The translations under genes were made by a program, and so were the position numbers. Below are positions 53,010 through 62,665 of a stretch of DNA of 64,000 bases, piece by piece (the first letter of the stretch is position 1; every line of letters starts with the position of its first letter). Under the pieces are notes generated by a model, which saw only the letters and a list, made by a program, of their open reading frames with translations, was not told the origin of the DNA and made no database searches. The DNA comes from an uncultured bacterium (GTDB lineage Bacteria > Verrucomicrobiota > Kiritimatiellia > PWTM01), in the NCBI GenBank assembly GCA_937139365.1, contig CAKZPT010000090.1:1-64000 (forward strand). The letters run 5' to 3'.

Positions 53010-53648
53010 GTGAATAAGGACGACGCCTTTCGCGTCGGAAACATCGGACGCGCGGTGAGTTCGCGGCTGGACCAAGCCCGGGCCGGCGACATCGAGGCAT
53101 TCACGGAGCTGTTCGAGCCCCTGCGACCCGCGATCCTAGCAGTCGCCCGCCGGCTGGTCGGCGAACCCGACGCCGAGGATGTCGTGATGGATACGTTTCT
53201 GCGGGGTTGGAAAGCACTGCCCGGGTATCGGCGCCATGCCTCCCTGAAGACCTGGCTCATTCGGATCGCGCGCAATGCGTGCCTTGACCGGCTCCGGTTG
53301 CGGAGGGGGGAACCTCTCAGATGGAGCCTCCAGCCTCGCGATGAGCAAGACGACTGCCGTTCCACCCCCGTGGAGGAGACGCTTGACTTCACCGACCCCA
53401 CCATCCCCGCCCCAGACGAGAATGTCGCGACGAAAGACTCGGCGGCGATGCTGCGCGCCGCCCTGGGCCGACTCGATCGCGACCACAGGGACGCGCTTCT
53501 GCTGCGGTTCGTGGACGAGTTGAGTTATGCGGACATCGCCGCTGCGTTGGGTGTGCCGATCGGCACAGTCATGTCTCGCCTGTTCAACGGAAAGCGCAAG
53601 CTGCGAGGGATTCTCGCCGAAATGGACCCCATGATTTCGTCCGAATGA
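53010..53648 (+). CDS. ECF-family RNA polymerase sigma factor
   Basis: sigma2: LFEPLRPAILAVARRLVGEPDAEDVVMDTFLRGWKAL...SLKTWLIRIARNACLDRLRLRR; sigma4: LRFVDELSYADIAAALGVPIGTVMSRLFNGKRKLR. Confidence 0.92.
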   Translation: MNKDDAFRVGNIGRAVSSRLDQARAGDIEAFTELFEPLRPAILAVARRLVGEPDAEDVVMDTFLRGWKALPGYRRHASLKTWLIRIARNACLDRLRLRRGEPLRWSLQPRDEQDDCRSTPVEETLDFTDPTIPAPDENVATKDSAAMLRAALGRLDRDHRDALLLRFVDELSYADIAAALGVPIGTVMSRLFNGKRKLRGILAEMDPMISSE

Positions 53649-54001
53649 ACCGGCATCCCATCCCGTGGAGCGCGCTGCGTCCCCCGAAGCCCCGCCCGGC
53701 GGACGAGTTTTGGGCGGAGTTTCGACAGCGAATTGTCGGCGTGCCCCGCGATCCGCCGGCGGCCGCGACCGCGTTGCCCGCATGGACTGCCGCCGGCGCC
53801 ATTGCGGCGGCCGTCCTTGTACTCCTCGGGCTGTGGCCCAACGCCACGCGGCCGGCCGCAGCCGGCCTGATCTTGGAGTCGCTCGACGTCCCCGCCGACC
53901 ACCGGGGCGTGCTTGTCTTGCAAGACGCGGCAGTGCCGGGGGTAGTGGTGATCATTGACGGGCTTCAGGCGGCCGACGAACAAGGAGAAGGGGGACCATG
54001 A
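53645..54001 (+). CDS. Single-TM protein coupled to the ECF sigma factor (candidate anti-sigma)
   Basis: 4-nt overlap with sigma gene; TM segment AAGAIAAAVLVLLGLWP; no ZAS HxxxCxxC motif. Confidence 0.65.
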   Translation: MNRHPIPWSALRPPKPRPADEFWAEFRQRIVGVPRDPPAAATALPAWTAAGAIAAAVLVLLGLWPNATRPAAAGLILESLDVPADHRGVLVLQDAAVPGVVVIIDGLQAADEQGEGGP

Positions 54002-54402
54002 CTCGGTGTCTTGCCGCGCGGTGGGCCGTGCTCTGCCTGTTCCCTCTGGCGGCACGGGCGGCGGAACTGGACGTGCGGGTGATCGCTGCCTCCACGGCCG
54101 GTCAGCAGGTGGACGCCTCCCTGCGGGACATCGAGCCGCTCCTCCGCCGGCATCTGAACTTCACAAGTTTCGAACTGGTGAAGCGCGGCACAATCCGCCT
54201 GCCGTCGGAGGGCCGGCCGCTGGCCCTCGGCGACGTGGCGATCCGTTGCCTAGGGGGGCAGGAGCGTCTGGCGATCACCATCGAGCAGTCCGGCCGCGTC
54301 GTGGTGCAGACGCAGACCTCACTCCGTCACAGACACCCGCTGGTGTTCTCGGGCCTGCCGGGCCCGCGCGGTACGTTGCTGATCGCACTGCTGCTGCGGT
54401 GA
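53998..54402 (+). CDS. Exported hypothetical protein, 134 aa
   Basis: Signal peptide LCLFPLAARAAE; 4-nt overlap with the preceding gene. Confidence 0.65.
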   Translation: MTRCLAARWAVLCLFPLAARAAELDVRVIAASTAGQQVDASLRDIEPLLRRHLNFTSFELVKRGTIRLPSEGRPLALGDVAIRCLGGQERLAITIEQSGRVVVQTQTSLRHRHPLVFSGLPGPRGTLLIALLLR

Positions 54403-54414
54403 CGGCGCCCGCCG

Positions 54415-55662
54415 TCACGCGCCGGCGCGCAGCCGTGCGGTCGCCTCCGCCACCGGCATGACGGTCTCCTCGCCCGTCGCCATATTCTTGAGTCGGCAGG
54501 CCGCGGCGGCCAGCTCGTCGTCACCGCGCACCGCGACCCAAACGGCACGGCTGCGATCGGCTGCGCGCATCTGGGCCTTGACGCTCCGTCCGGCGAGGTC
54601 CAACCCGCAGGCCACGCCACCGCGTCGAAGCTCCTGCGCCCACACCAAATTTTCCTCCCGGGCTCGATCGCCGACCGCCACCAGCCAGACGGTCGGCCGG
54701 CGGGCAAACCGTTCGGCGTCGCCGCCGCTTAGCGCCAAGATCACCCGCTCCAAACCGACAGCGAACCCGACGCCCTCGACCACGCCCCCGTCGATTTCGA
54801 TCCGATACCTTCCGCCGCCCGCCACGGCATCCTGCGCCCCCAGCGCCGGATGCGTCGCCTCCCAAATCGTGTGCTCGTAATAGTCGAGCCCCCGGATCAG
54901 CCGCGCGTCCGTTTCGGCCGGCACGCCCAGACGCTTCAACAAACGCGACACCTCCTCCAGATACCCCCGCGATTCCGCCGACATGAAGCCGGTCATCGGC
55001 GGCAGCCTCTCGACCACCGTTCGGCATCCCGCCACCTTGCAGTCAAGAATCCGCAGCGGATGCGTGCTCCGCCGCCGCTGGCATTCCGCGCACAGCTCCG
55101 CCTCGTGCGGCTCCAGGGTCCGCAGCAGCCCCTCCCGCACGGACGGGTGATCCGCGGACCTCCCGCGGGTAAAGACACGAATCTTCACGCCGCCCAGGCC
55201 CCACCGCTCGAACAAATGGGCCATCAGGGCCACGCACTCGGCGTCCGCCATCGGCGAAGGCGGCCCCAGCAACTCCACTCCCACCTGGTGGAACTGGCGG
55301 CGCCGGCCGGCCTGGGGACGTTCGGCGCGGAACATCGGCCCCATGTAGAACACCCGCTCGCCCGCCGCCGCGCCGAGTCGAAGCAACGCGCGGATCACCC
55401 CCGCCGTTCCCTCGGGCCGCAGCGACACCAGCCGGCCTCCGCGGTCCTCAAAGCTGAACATCTCCTTCTGCACGACGTCCGTCCCCTCCCCGAGCGCACG
55501 GGCGAACACCGAGGTGCGTTCGAGAATGGGGGTTCGGATCTCCCGGACGCCGTAGCACGAGAACACCTCCCTAGCCCCCTCCTCCACCGCGTGCCACAAC
55601 TCGCTCTCGGGGCTGAACAGGTCCGCCATCCCCGGCAAGGGGGCCCACTCGCCGGAGCTCAT
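54415..55662 (-). CDS. hisS: Histidine--tRNA ligase
   Basis: REIRTPILERTSVFARALGEGTDVVQKEMFSFEDRGGRLVSLRPEGTAGVIRAL; FYMGPMFRAERPQAGRRRQFHQVGVELLG. Confidence 0.95.
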   Translation of the reverse strand: MSSGEWAPLPGMADLFSPESELWHAVEEGAREVFSCYGVREIRTPILERTSVFARALGEGTDVVQKEMFSFEDRGGRLVSLRPEGTAGVIRALLRLGAAAGERVFYMGPMFRAERPQAGRRRQFHQVGVELLGPPSPMADAECVALMAHLFERWGLGGVKIRVFTRGRSADHPSVREGLLRTLEPHEAELCAECQRRRSTHPLRILDCKVAGCRTVVERLPPMTGFMSAESRGYLEEVSRLLKRLGVPAETDARLIRGLDYYEHTIWEATHPALGAQDAVAGGGRYRIEIDGGVVEGVGFAVGLERVILALSGGDAERFARRPTVWLVAVGDRAREENLVWAQELRRGGVACGLDLAGRSVKAQMRAADRSRAVWVAVRGDDELAAAACRLKNMATGEETVMPVAEATARLRAGA

Positions 55663-55666
55663 TCGA

Positions 55667-55948
55667 CTACCGGACCGTGATGGTCCGCCGAAGAATCCGG
55701 CCGGGCTTGAATTTGACCACCTTGCGCTGCGGGATGACGACGGTCTGTTCCGGCTTCTTCGGATTGCGGCCGACGCGCGGCTTGTGTTCCCGAATGCAGA
55801 ACACGCCGAAATTACGGAACTCGACCGATTCTCCCCGCTGGAGCGCCTCCACAATGCACTCCAAGGCCTTCTGAAGAATCCGGGCGATGTCCTGCTGCCG
55901 TACGTCCACCACCTCGGCGATGCGAAGAACAATGTCGCGCTTCGTCAT
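55667..55948 (-). CDS. HU/IHF-family DNA-binding protein
   Basis: MTKRDIVLRIAEVVDVRQQDIARILQKALECIVEALQRGESVEFRNFGVFCIREHKPRVGRNPKKPEQTVVIPQRKVVKFKPG. Confidence 0.95.
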   Translation of the reverse strand: MTKRDIVLRIAEVVDVRQQDIARILQKALECIVEALQRGESVEFRNFGVFCIREHKPRVGRNPKKPEQTVVIPQRKVVKFKPGRILRRTITVR

Positions 55949-56300
55949 TGTGCACCTCAGGACGGCTCCGCAGCCGTTCGCCACGCGCACCTCGGAACCC
56001 GCGCGCATTAGACCACAGGGCCCCTCCGCATGCCAGTCGGAATTGGGGGACCACGCGATCTCCTTCGCCCTGCCCCACCGGGGATCCGCCCGGAACGCCC
56101 AGGCCCATCGAAGCCGCCGTGACGTATCGTACAAGGCTTGGAACATCGCCTTCGCAGGTTGTCCAATCGTTGGAATCGCGCCGGAGCCCGGCCGCTCTCG
56201 ACCAGTAGGTGGCGGGACCGCCTTGCGCGGACGAGCCACCGTGCCGGCAGGCGGCGAACCGCTTGCAATGGTCCATCAAAGTCCCTATCTCTCCCCGCGC

Positions 56301-56981
56301 ATGAAAATTCGCCGCGGGTTCTGGGCGCTCGTAACGGCGACGATGACGATCGGGGCCTCGTCCGCTTTCGCGGGCACCGGGCGCGGCGCCAAGCTCGCCG
56401 AATCGCTGGCCGGCCGCGGCTGGTCCGACGACCTGAGCGTGGCGGCGATCGCGGCGCTGCCGGTGGTCGAATTGCGTGGCGCCGTGCCGGTCGGGATCCT
56501 GTACTTCAAGATGCCCTGGTGGAGGGCGTTGGCGGTGTCGGTGGCGGGCAACCTCGCTCCGATCCCCGTGCTGCTGCTGTTGCTGGAGCCGTTGGCCCGG
56601 ATCGCGCGGAAAAGTCGCCGGGGGGAGCGGCTCGTGGAGTGGCTGTTCGCCCGCGCACGACGGAAAACGGCGGACATTCAGAAGTACGAACGCCTCGGCC
56701 TGGCGATTTTCGTCGCCATCCCGCTGCCGGCCACCGGGGCGTGGACGGGCGCTATCGCGGCGGTGTTGCTGGGGATGAACCCCTGCACGTCGTTCGGCGC
56801 GATCGCGCTCGGTGTGCTGGGCGCCGGCACCATCGTGACGGTCTTGACGCTCCTGGGCTGGATCGGCGCGGCGGTGGCCACGACGGCGTTGCTGGGGCTG
56901 GCCGCGGCCGCGGCGCGCCGCCGGGGCCGGTCGGCCCCCCACGAACGCCTCCGCGGGTTAAAGGCAGACGCATCATCGTGA
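56301..56981 (+). CDS. COG2426-type small multidrug export-like membrane protein
   Basis: AALPVVELRGAVPVGILYFKMPWWRALAVSVAGNLAPIPVLLLLLEPLARIAR...IFVAIPLPATGAWTGAIAAVLLGM. Confidence 0.85.
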   Translation: MKIRRGFWALVTATMTIGASSAFAGTGRGAKLAESLAGRGWSDDLSVAAIAALPVVELRGAVPVGILYFKMPWWRALAVSVAGNLAPIPVLLLLLEPLARIARKSRRGERLVEWLFARARRKTADIQKYERLGLAIFVAIPLPATGAWTGAIAAVLLGMNPCTSFGAIALGVLGAGTIVTVLTLLGWIGAAVATTALLGLAAAAARRRGRSAPHERLRGLKADASS

Positions 56982-58336
56982 GCGTCGGGCCCACGGTCCA
57001 GATCGTCGGTGGGGGACTAGCCGGCTGTGAGGCCGCATGGCAGCTCGCGCGGCGGGGCGTGCGGGTTCGTCTAATCGAGATGCGCCCGCGGTGCTCGACG
57101 GGCGCCCATTCGACTGACCGGCTGGCCGAGCTGATCTGCTCGAATTCCCTCGGCTCGGCCCTGCCCGACCGCGCCTCGGGCATGTTGATCGGCGAACTCC
57201 GCCGATGCGGTTCGCTGTTGTTGTCGATCGCCGAACGCTGCGCGGTGCCGGCGGGCGATGCGTTGGCCGTGGACCGGCAGTCCTTTGCCGAGGAAGTGAC
57301 GCGGGCGATCTCCTCCATCCCGGACGTCGAGATTCTCCGTGAGGAGGCGACCGGGCTGCCGGATCCGCCGGCCATCGTGGCCAGTGGCCCGCTGACCTCG
57401 CCGGCCCTGGCGGCGGCCCTGACGGCGGTCACGGGCGAGGAGCATCTGTTCTTTTACGACGCGATCGCGCCGGTCGTGGACGGGGAGACGCTGGACCGTG
57501 CTGTCGTCTTCAGCGCCTCGCGCCGCGGGCGGGGCGAGCTGCCCGAAGGCGATTACCTCAACTGCCCCTTTATGCGCGAGGAGTACGAGCGCTTTATCGA
57601 CGCGCTAGTGTCGGCCGAGCGCGCGCCGCTGCGCGAGTTCGAGCGCGCGATCGACGGGGGCGTCCGCGCCGGGCCGGGCCCGTTTTTCGAGGGCTGCCTG
57701 CCGCTCGAGGTGCTCGCCGCCCGCGGACGAGAGGCGCCGGCATTCGGCCCACTGCGTCCGGTCGGCCTGCGGGATCCGCGAACCGGCCGTCGACCCTACG
57801 CGGCGCTCCAACTGCGGCGGGAGGACGCCGCCGGCACGCGGTTCAACCTCGTCGGCTGTCAGACCAACCTGCGCCCCGCCGAGCAGGAACGAGTGTTCCG
57901 GCTCGTGCCGGGGCTGGAGAGGGCGCGGTTTGTGCGGTTCGGCCAAATGCATCGCAACACGTTCGTCTGCGGCCCGAAGGTGGTCGGACGGACGTTGGAG
58001 ATGAAGGCGCGGCCGGGCGTCTGGATCGCAGGGCAACTGGCCGGCGTGGAGGGCTACCTGGGCAACATCGCAACCGGCCTGGCGGCGGCCTGGGATGTGG
58101 CTCGTCATTTGCGCGGGGAACCGCCGGCCCTATGGCCCGCCGAGACGATGATTGGCGCCCTACTGGCGGCGGTCGCCGGATCGGATCCAGACACCTTTCA
58201 GCCGATCAAGGCTTCGCTCGGGCTGCTGCCGCCGCTGCCGAATCCGCCGGCGGGCCGGCCCGAGCGGTCGCGTCTGCTGACCGAGCGGGGCCGGGCGGCA
58301 CTGGAGGAGTTTCTGGCCGACCGCGATCGGACGTAG
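56978..58336 (+). CDS. trmFO: Folate/FAD-dependent tRNA (uracil-5-)-methyltransferase
   Basis: VQIVGGGLAGCEAAWQLARRGVRVRLIEMRP...AELICSNSLGS...FFYDAIAPVVDGE...FGQMHRNTFV; GTG start 56978. Confidence 0.95.
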   Translation: MSVGPTVQIVGGGLAGCEAAWQLARRGVRVRLIEMRPRCSTGAHSTDRLAELICSNSLGSALPDRASGMLIGELRRCGSLLLSIAERCAVPAGDALAVDRQSFAEEVTRAISSIPDVEILREEATGLPDPPAIVASGPLTSPALAAALTAVTGEEHLFFYDAIAPVVDGETLDRAVVFSASRRGRGELPEGDYLNCPFMREEYERFIDALVSAERAPLREFERAIDGGVRAGPGPFFEGCLPLEVLAARGREAPAFGPLRPVGLRDPRTGRRPYAALQLRREDAAGTRFNLVGCQTNLRPAEQERVFRLVPGLERARFVRFGQMHRNTFVCGPKVVGRTLEMKARPGVWIAGQLAGVEGYLGNIATGLAAAWDVARHLRGEPPALWPAETMIGALLAAVAGSDPDTFQPIKASLGLLPPLPNPPAGRPERSRLLTERGRAALEEFLADRDRT

Positions 58337-60029
58337 AGCTCCGCTGCCGAGAGGGCGCGGGCAGCGCGAGCCAGAGCGCCTCACCGGCGGCCTCGACGGC
58401 GGCGGGGGCGGAGCGACACCGCCGCAACGCGCGAAGGAATGCGCCAAACGAGCGCGGCGGCAGGCGGCCGCAGGGAACCATGGCGTGGCCGGATTCGCGC
58501 CACGGCGCGGCCAGCGACTCCGGAACCACGGCGGCCATTTGTACGCGTCCGACGGACTTCGGCGAGTCAGGCATTTCGACGATCGCCAATTGGCCGCGGG
58601 TCAGCAAACGGACCGGCGCGGCGATTTTCACGGCGGAGCCGATCATCGCCGCGCGGCCACCCGTTACGGCAAAATCCGCTAGCCATCGGGCGACCTCGGG
58701 CGACGGCGATGGGTTCCAGACCGGCTGGACAATGACCACGAGCAGCGAGTGGGTGACCACGGCCACGGCCGCGAACGTCGCCGCATGGGCCGGCGTCCAA
58801 TCGCCCCGTGACGCGCGGTGGGCAAGGGCGGCGACCGCGGCCAGCAGGACGCCTGCCCACAGCGCCCGGGGGCCGAGCCACACGGCGGTCGCCGCTAGGC
58901 CGAGGGCCGTGGCGGCGGCCGCGGCCAGAAGGGCGCGCTGCCACCTCCCCCACCGTGCCGCCTCCGCCGGATCACGGGCCAACCGGAGCAGCCAGCCCGC
59001 CGCGGCTCCACATGCCACTGGATACGCCGGAAAGAGGTACCGCAGTCGCACCAGGTTTGCGACGGAAAAGGCCAGCCATAGCGCGCCGGTCCAGGCGGCG
59101 GCCCATCCGACCACTGCCCGGTCGGCGGAGGTCGTCGCCCGCCATTGGTCGCGCAGACGGCGGGCGTTCAACGCCAGCAGGGCGCTCCAGGGGAGGAAAT
59201 CGCGCATCAGGGTCAGTGCATAGATCGGCGCGTTAAACCAACGGCGGGTCGCCACGCCGGTGAAACGGGAGCCGATCTGGTCCTCGAAAAAGCCGGCCAG
59301 GGCGGCCGGGCCATGCCGTGTCCACATGGCGATGTACCACGCCCCCCCCATGACCAGCGCGGTCAGCACCCATCGCAGATCGAACACCTGCCCCCAGCGC
59401 GGCCGGTCCCGGCGCGCGAGCATCCAGACCGCCGCCAACACGGGCGGTCCCAGACCCCACAGCCCTTTGCCCGCCATCGCCAACGCGGCCCCGCCGAAGG
59501 CGGCCAGCCCCCGAAGCGGGCCGAACCGGTGGTGAAGGAGCATTTCGCCGAACCCCCACAGGCTCGTGGCCAGGCACAACGAGGCGACGATGTCCGGCGT
59601 CGCCCGCACAGTAAGGTTGAAGAACTGCGTGTTGGCCGCGAGCATCGCGACGGCGACCAGACCGGCGTCGTCGGTCCCACCCATGGAACGGCCAAGCGCG
59701 AACGCCACCCACAGCAACGTCACGCCGGCGAGCAGGAACGGGAGGCGCGACGACCACAAATTCACCCCGAACAAGGCGTGGCCGCCCAGCACCATCCAGT
59801 AGGGAAGCACGGGTTTGTTGAACCGCGGTGATCCATCTGCCCACCGGGGGGTGAGGAGGTCGCCGACTTCCCGCATCTTCAGGGCGGAATCGGTGTAGTA
59901 GCGCTCGTCGCCGCGCCAGACAGACGGCAACGGGAGCGCAGCGCCGTAGAGCAGCAGACAGAGACCCGCGATCGCGATCACCGTCCGTCGAGGGCGACGT
60001 TCGGCCTCGCCCGTCTCGCCGACCGTCAC
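58206..60029 (-). CDS. ArnT/PMT-like membrane glycosyltransferase
   Basis: GDERYYTDSALKMREVGDLLTPRWADGSPRFNKPVLPYWMVLGGHALFGVNLWSSRLPFLLAG; multiple TMs. Low-complexity C-tail antisense to the trmFO 3' end. Confidence 0.87.
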   Translation of the reverse strand: MTVGETGEAERRPRRTVIAIAGLCLLLYGAALPLPSVWRGDERYYTDSALKMREVGDLLTPRWADGSPRFNKPVLPYWMVLGGHALFGVNLWSSRLPFLLAGVTLLWVAFALGRSMGGTDDAGLVAVAMLAANTQFFNLTVRATPDIVASLCLATSLWGFGEMLLHHRFGPLRGLAAFGGAALAMAGKGLWGLGPPVLAAVWMLARRDRPRWGQVFDLRWVLTALVMGGAWYIAMWTRHGPAALAGFFEDQIGSRFTGVATRRWFNAPIYALTLMRDFLPWSALLALNARRLRDQWRATTSADRAVVGWAAAWTGALWLAFSVANLVRLRYLFPAYPVACGAAAGWLLRLARDPAEAARWGRWQRALLAAAAATALGLAATAVWLGPRALWAGVLLAAVAALAHRASRGDWTPAHAATFAAVAVVTHSLLVVIVQPVWNPSPSPEVARWLADFAVTGGRAAMIGSAVKIAAPVRLLTRGQLAIVEMPDSPKSVGRVQMAAVVPESLAAPWRESGHAMVPCGRLPPRSFGAFLRALRRCRSAPAAVEAAGEALWLALPAPSRQRSSTSDRGRPETPPVPPGPARSADATARAGPPADSAAAAAARAKP

Positions 60030-60078
60030 AAACCGGTCCTCCGGGCGGTCCCTGCAGGGGCTGAAAACGGCGAAGGGC

Positions 60079-61185
60079 TCATGTCACGCGCCGCTCGATC
60101 GTCGCGCGGATGCCGGTAAGGATCTCGTACGGAATGGTCCGGCACAACGTCGCCAGTTCGTCGGCCCAGATCTCCTGGTTGCCCTGCCGTCCGATCAGCA
60201 CCACCTCGTCGCCGGGTGCCACGGCCCCGTAAAGGCCGACGTCGGCGACCAGCCAGTTCATGCTCACGCGGCCGACGACGCGACAGCGCCGCCCGCCGAT
60301 CAGCACGTGCGCGCGGTTGCTGAGCGAGCGGAGATAGCCGTCGGCGTAGCCGGCGCCGACGACGGCCAGCGTGGTGGCCGCCGGCGTGGTGTAGGTGCCG
60401 TAGTACCCCACCGGCGTGCCGGCCGGCACACAACGCACCTGGGCGACTCGGGCCTTCCACTGGAGGACCGGCCGGGTGACGACCCGGCCGGCGGGGTCGG
60501 ACGCACCGTAGCCGTAGACGGCGATGCCGGGTCGGACCCCCTCGAAATCCCATTCCGGATGCAGCAGCATGCCGCGGCTGCCCGAGACGTGGCGGAACAG
60601 CCGCCGGCCGGCCATTTCCTGCGCCGCGGCGGCCACCACGAGAAACCGTTCGACCTGGACCCGCGCCGGATCCTCGGCGCCCGCCTCGACGCGCGCAAAA
60701 TGGGTGCAAATGCCCTCGATGCGCAAGCCGGGTTCGTCGAAGAGCGGGCGGATCGCCTCGGCCGCGCCGGCCCAGTCGAAGCCGAGCCGTCCCATGCCGG
60801 TGTCGATCTTCAAGTGAACGGGCAACGGACGTTTTTGCCGCCGCGCGGCGGCGGCCAGGCTGCGGCCATGGTCGAGGTCCACGACGCACGGAATGCCGCG
60901 GTGTCGGGTAACGAGGTCGAGCTCCTCCGGCCGGACGGGCCCGAGGATGACGATGTTGGCGCGGGGCGCGGCTCGCCGGACGGCATCGAGCTCCTCGGCA
61001 TGGGCGACGGCGAACCACCGGATCCCGACGCCGGCGGCGATCCGGGCGACGGCGGTGGCGCCATGGCCGTAGGCGTCGGCCTTGACGACCACGACGATCT
61101 CGCAGCCCCCGGAGAGCGCAGAGCGAAGCGCGCGCAGGTTGTCGCGCAGGACGGACGAATCCACCTCCAGCCAGCAGAGAGCCAT
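60079..61185 (-). CDS. alr: Alanine racemase
   Basis: VVVVKADAYGHGATAVARIAAGVGIRWFAVAHAEEL; HLKIDTGMGRLGF; RPGIAVYGYGASD; VGRVSMN. Confidence 0.95.
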   Translation of the reverse strand: MALCWLEVDSSVLRDNLRALRSALSGGCEIVVVVKADAYGHGATAVARIAAGVGIRWFAVAHAEELDAVRRAAPRANIVILGPVRPEELDLVTRHRGIPCVVDLDHGRSLAAAARRQKRPLPVHLKIDTGMGRLGFDWAGAAEAIRPLFDEPGLRIEGICTHFARVEAGAEDPARVQVERFLVVAAAAQEMAGRRLFRHVSGSRGMLLHPEWDFEGVRPGIAVYGYGASDPAGRVVTRPVLQWKARVAQVRCVPAGTPVGYYGTYTTPAATTLAVVGAGYADGYLRSLSNRAHVLIGGRRCRVVGRVSMNWLVADVGLYGAVAPGDEVVLIGRQGNQEIWADELATLCRTIPYEILTGIRATIERRVT

Positions 61186-61193
61186 GCGCGGGG

Positions 61194-62354
61194 TCACCTT
61201 CGGGAGACGCGGCCGGCGCCATTGCAGGATTTGCACAGCGAGGCCCCGGCGCCGCGGCAGGCCGCGCACGGGGCGCCGCGGTACTGGCCGCTACCGCCGC
61301 AGCGCGTGCACAGAACGATACCGTCGCCCTGGCATTTGCTGCATGTCGTTCCCTCCCCCGTGCCGCGGCAGGAGGAGCAAATCTCCTGGCCCGCCCCCTG
61401 ACAACCGGCGCAGGGAACGAACCCCTTGCCCTGGCACTCGACGCACGTTCGCTTACCGGTGGATTTGCAGGTCTCGCAGCGCATCTGCACGGCGGTGCCG
61501 CCGCGCGTTCCGCTGGAGCGCCCCCGCCCGTTGCAGTCGGGGCAGATTTCGATGCCGGAGGCGCAGTTCGCGTTCGGGCAAGGGAGCACTCCCGCGCCGT
61601 TGCACTGGGCGCAGGCGGAGGACCCGAACCCGCGGCAGCGTTCGCAGGAGGTGCCGAAGGCCTTGCGCACCGCCGACTGCTGGCGCGGCGTTAGGCCCTC
61701 CCACCGACCGGGCGGCAGCCAGATGCCGCGCGTTTCCTCGAGGCCGCGCTGCTGCTGTTCGGCGGCGTAGGCCTGCAGCGCCTGGGCCTCCTCTCGCAGA
61801 AGTTGGTCGTCCGGGACGCGCGCCGGCACGCGGCCGACGCCGTTGCAATACGCGCACTTTCCGCCGGCGACGGTCTGATCGATGACGTCGCCTTTCAGCG
61901 TCAATGCCTTCATCCGCCGGGTGCCGGTGCCCTTGCAGACGGGGCACGGCTGGTCGGCGGTCATGAGCTGACGGCGCGCCTCGCGAATGCTCCGGCCGAG
62001 GGCCACCCGGCTGCGGGCGGCCTCGGGGCCCTGGAGGGCCAGCATTGCGGCGGCGTTGCGGGCGTACAGGATCGCGGCCCACCAGACGCCCTGCTCGAAG
62101 GCGCGCTGAGCCGCGGAGACCTGCGCGGCGACGACGTCGTCCGGCACGGCCGAGTTCGTCACGGCGAGCGGGGCCGGCGGCGGCTCGGTTTGCGGCGCCG
62201 CGGGCGGCGGCGGCAGGGCGGCCCGGCAATGGCCGCAGCGCTCCTCGTCCCCCTTCGCTTCATGACCGCAGGAAGGGCAGATGCGAAGCGCAGCCGCCAC
62301 CACAAGAGCCACGGCGACCACCGCCACCGCAACTGGACAGCGAAGGGCGTGCAT
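61194..62354 (-). CDS. Membrane-anchored/exported CxxC(x)GxG-repeat protein (DnaJ Zn-finger-like)
   Basis: N-terminal TM/signal, zinc ribbon CPSCGHEAKGDEERCGHC, then many CxxCxGxG units (CPVCKGTG, CAYCNGVG, CERCRGFG, CAQCNGAG, CPDCNGRG, CETCKSTG, CVECQGKG, CAGCQGAG, CSSCRGTG, CSKCQGDG, CTRCGGSG, CAACRGAG, CKSCNGAG). Confidence 0.85.
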   Translation of the reverse strand: MHALRCPVAVAVVAVALVVAAALRICPSCGHEAKGDEERCGHCRAALPPPPAAPQTEPPPAPLAVTNSAVPDDVVAAQVSAAQRAFEQGVWWAAILYARNAAAMLALQGPEAARSRVALGRSIREARRQLMTADQPCPVCKGTGTRRMKALTLKGDVIDQTVAGGKCAYCNGVGRVPARVPDDQLLREEAQALQAYAAEQQQRGLEETRGIWLPPGRWEGLTPRQQSAVRKAFGTSCERCRGFGSSACAQCNGAGVLPCPNANCASGIEICPDCNGRGRSSGTRGGTAVQMRCETCKSTGKRTCVECQGKGFVPCAGCQGAGQEICSSCRGTGEGTTCSKCQGDGIVLCTRCGGSGQYRGAPCAACRGAGASLCKSCNGAGRVSRR

Positions 62355-62433
62355 GTCGGTCTTTCCGGCTGGTCATCCCAGGGTCACAATACTATAGTGC
62401 CCCCGACCGTTAAGTAAATGGACGGTGCCAGGC

Positions 62434-62598
62434 ATGAGGTGTCGTCACTTCAGAAGCGGGTGCGGCCAGACGACGGTCGAGTTCGTGACCGTGGCCGGGA
62501 TGCTTCTGCTGGTCCTCGTGATGCTCGCGTTGCTGCTCTACACGTTTCGCGAGTACGGCGGCCGGGTGATGGACCTGGTCGGCTCGGAGTACCCGTGA
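62434..62598 (+). CDS. Small TadE/pilin-like protein, 54 aa
   Basis: MRCRHFRSGCGQTTVEFVTVAGMLLLVLVMLALLLYTFREYGGRVMDLVGSEYP; absent from ORF track (short). Confidence 0.65.
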   Translation: MRCRHFRSGCGQTTVEFVTVAGMLLLVLVMLALLLYTFREYGGRVMDLVGSEYP

Positions 62599-62665
62599 GC
62601 GGGATTGCGGCAACGGGCCGTCCGAAGTAGGATAGAATCAGGGCGGAAGGCCAGGGGGTACGGCC

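Noticed and set aside
56138-57000. 5' half of the 732-aa plus ORF 56138..58336
   Set aside because: Only the trmFO part (from GTG 56978) is real; the upstream part is out of frame over the COG2426-type membrane protein gene.
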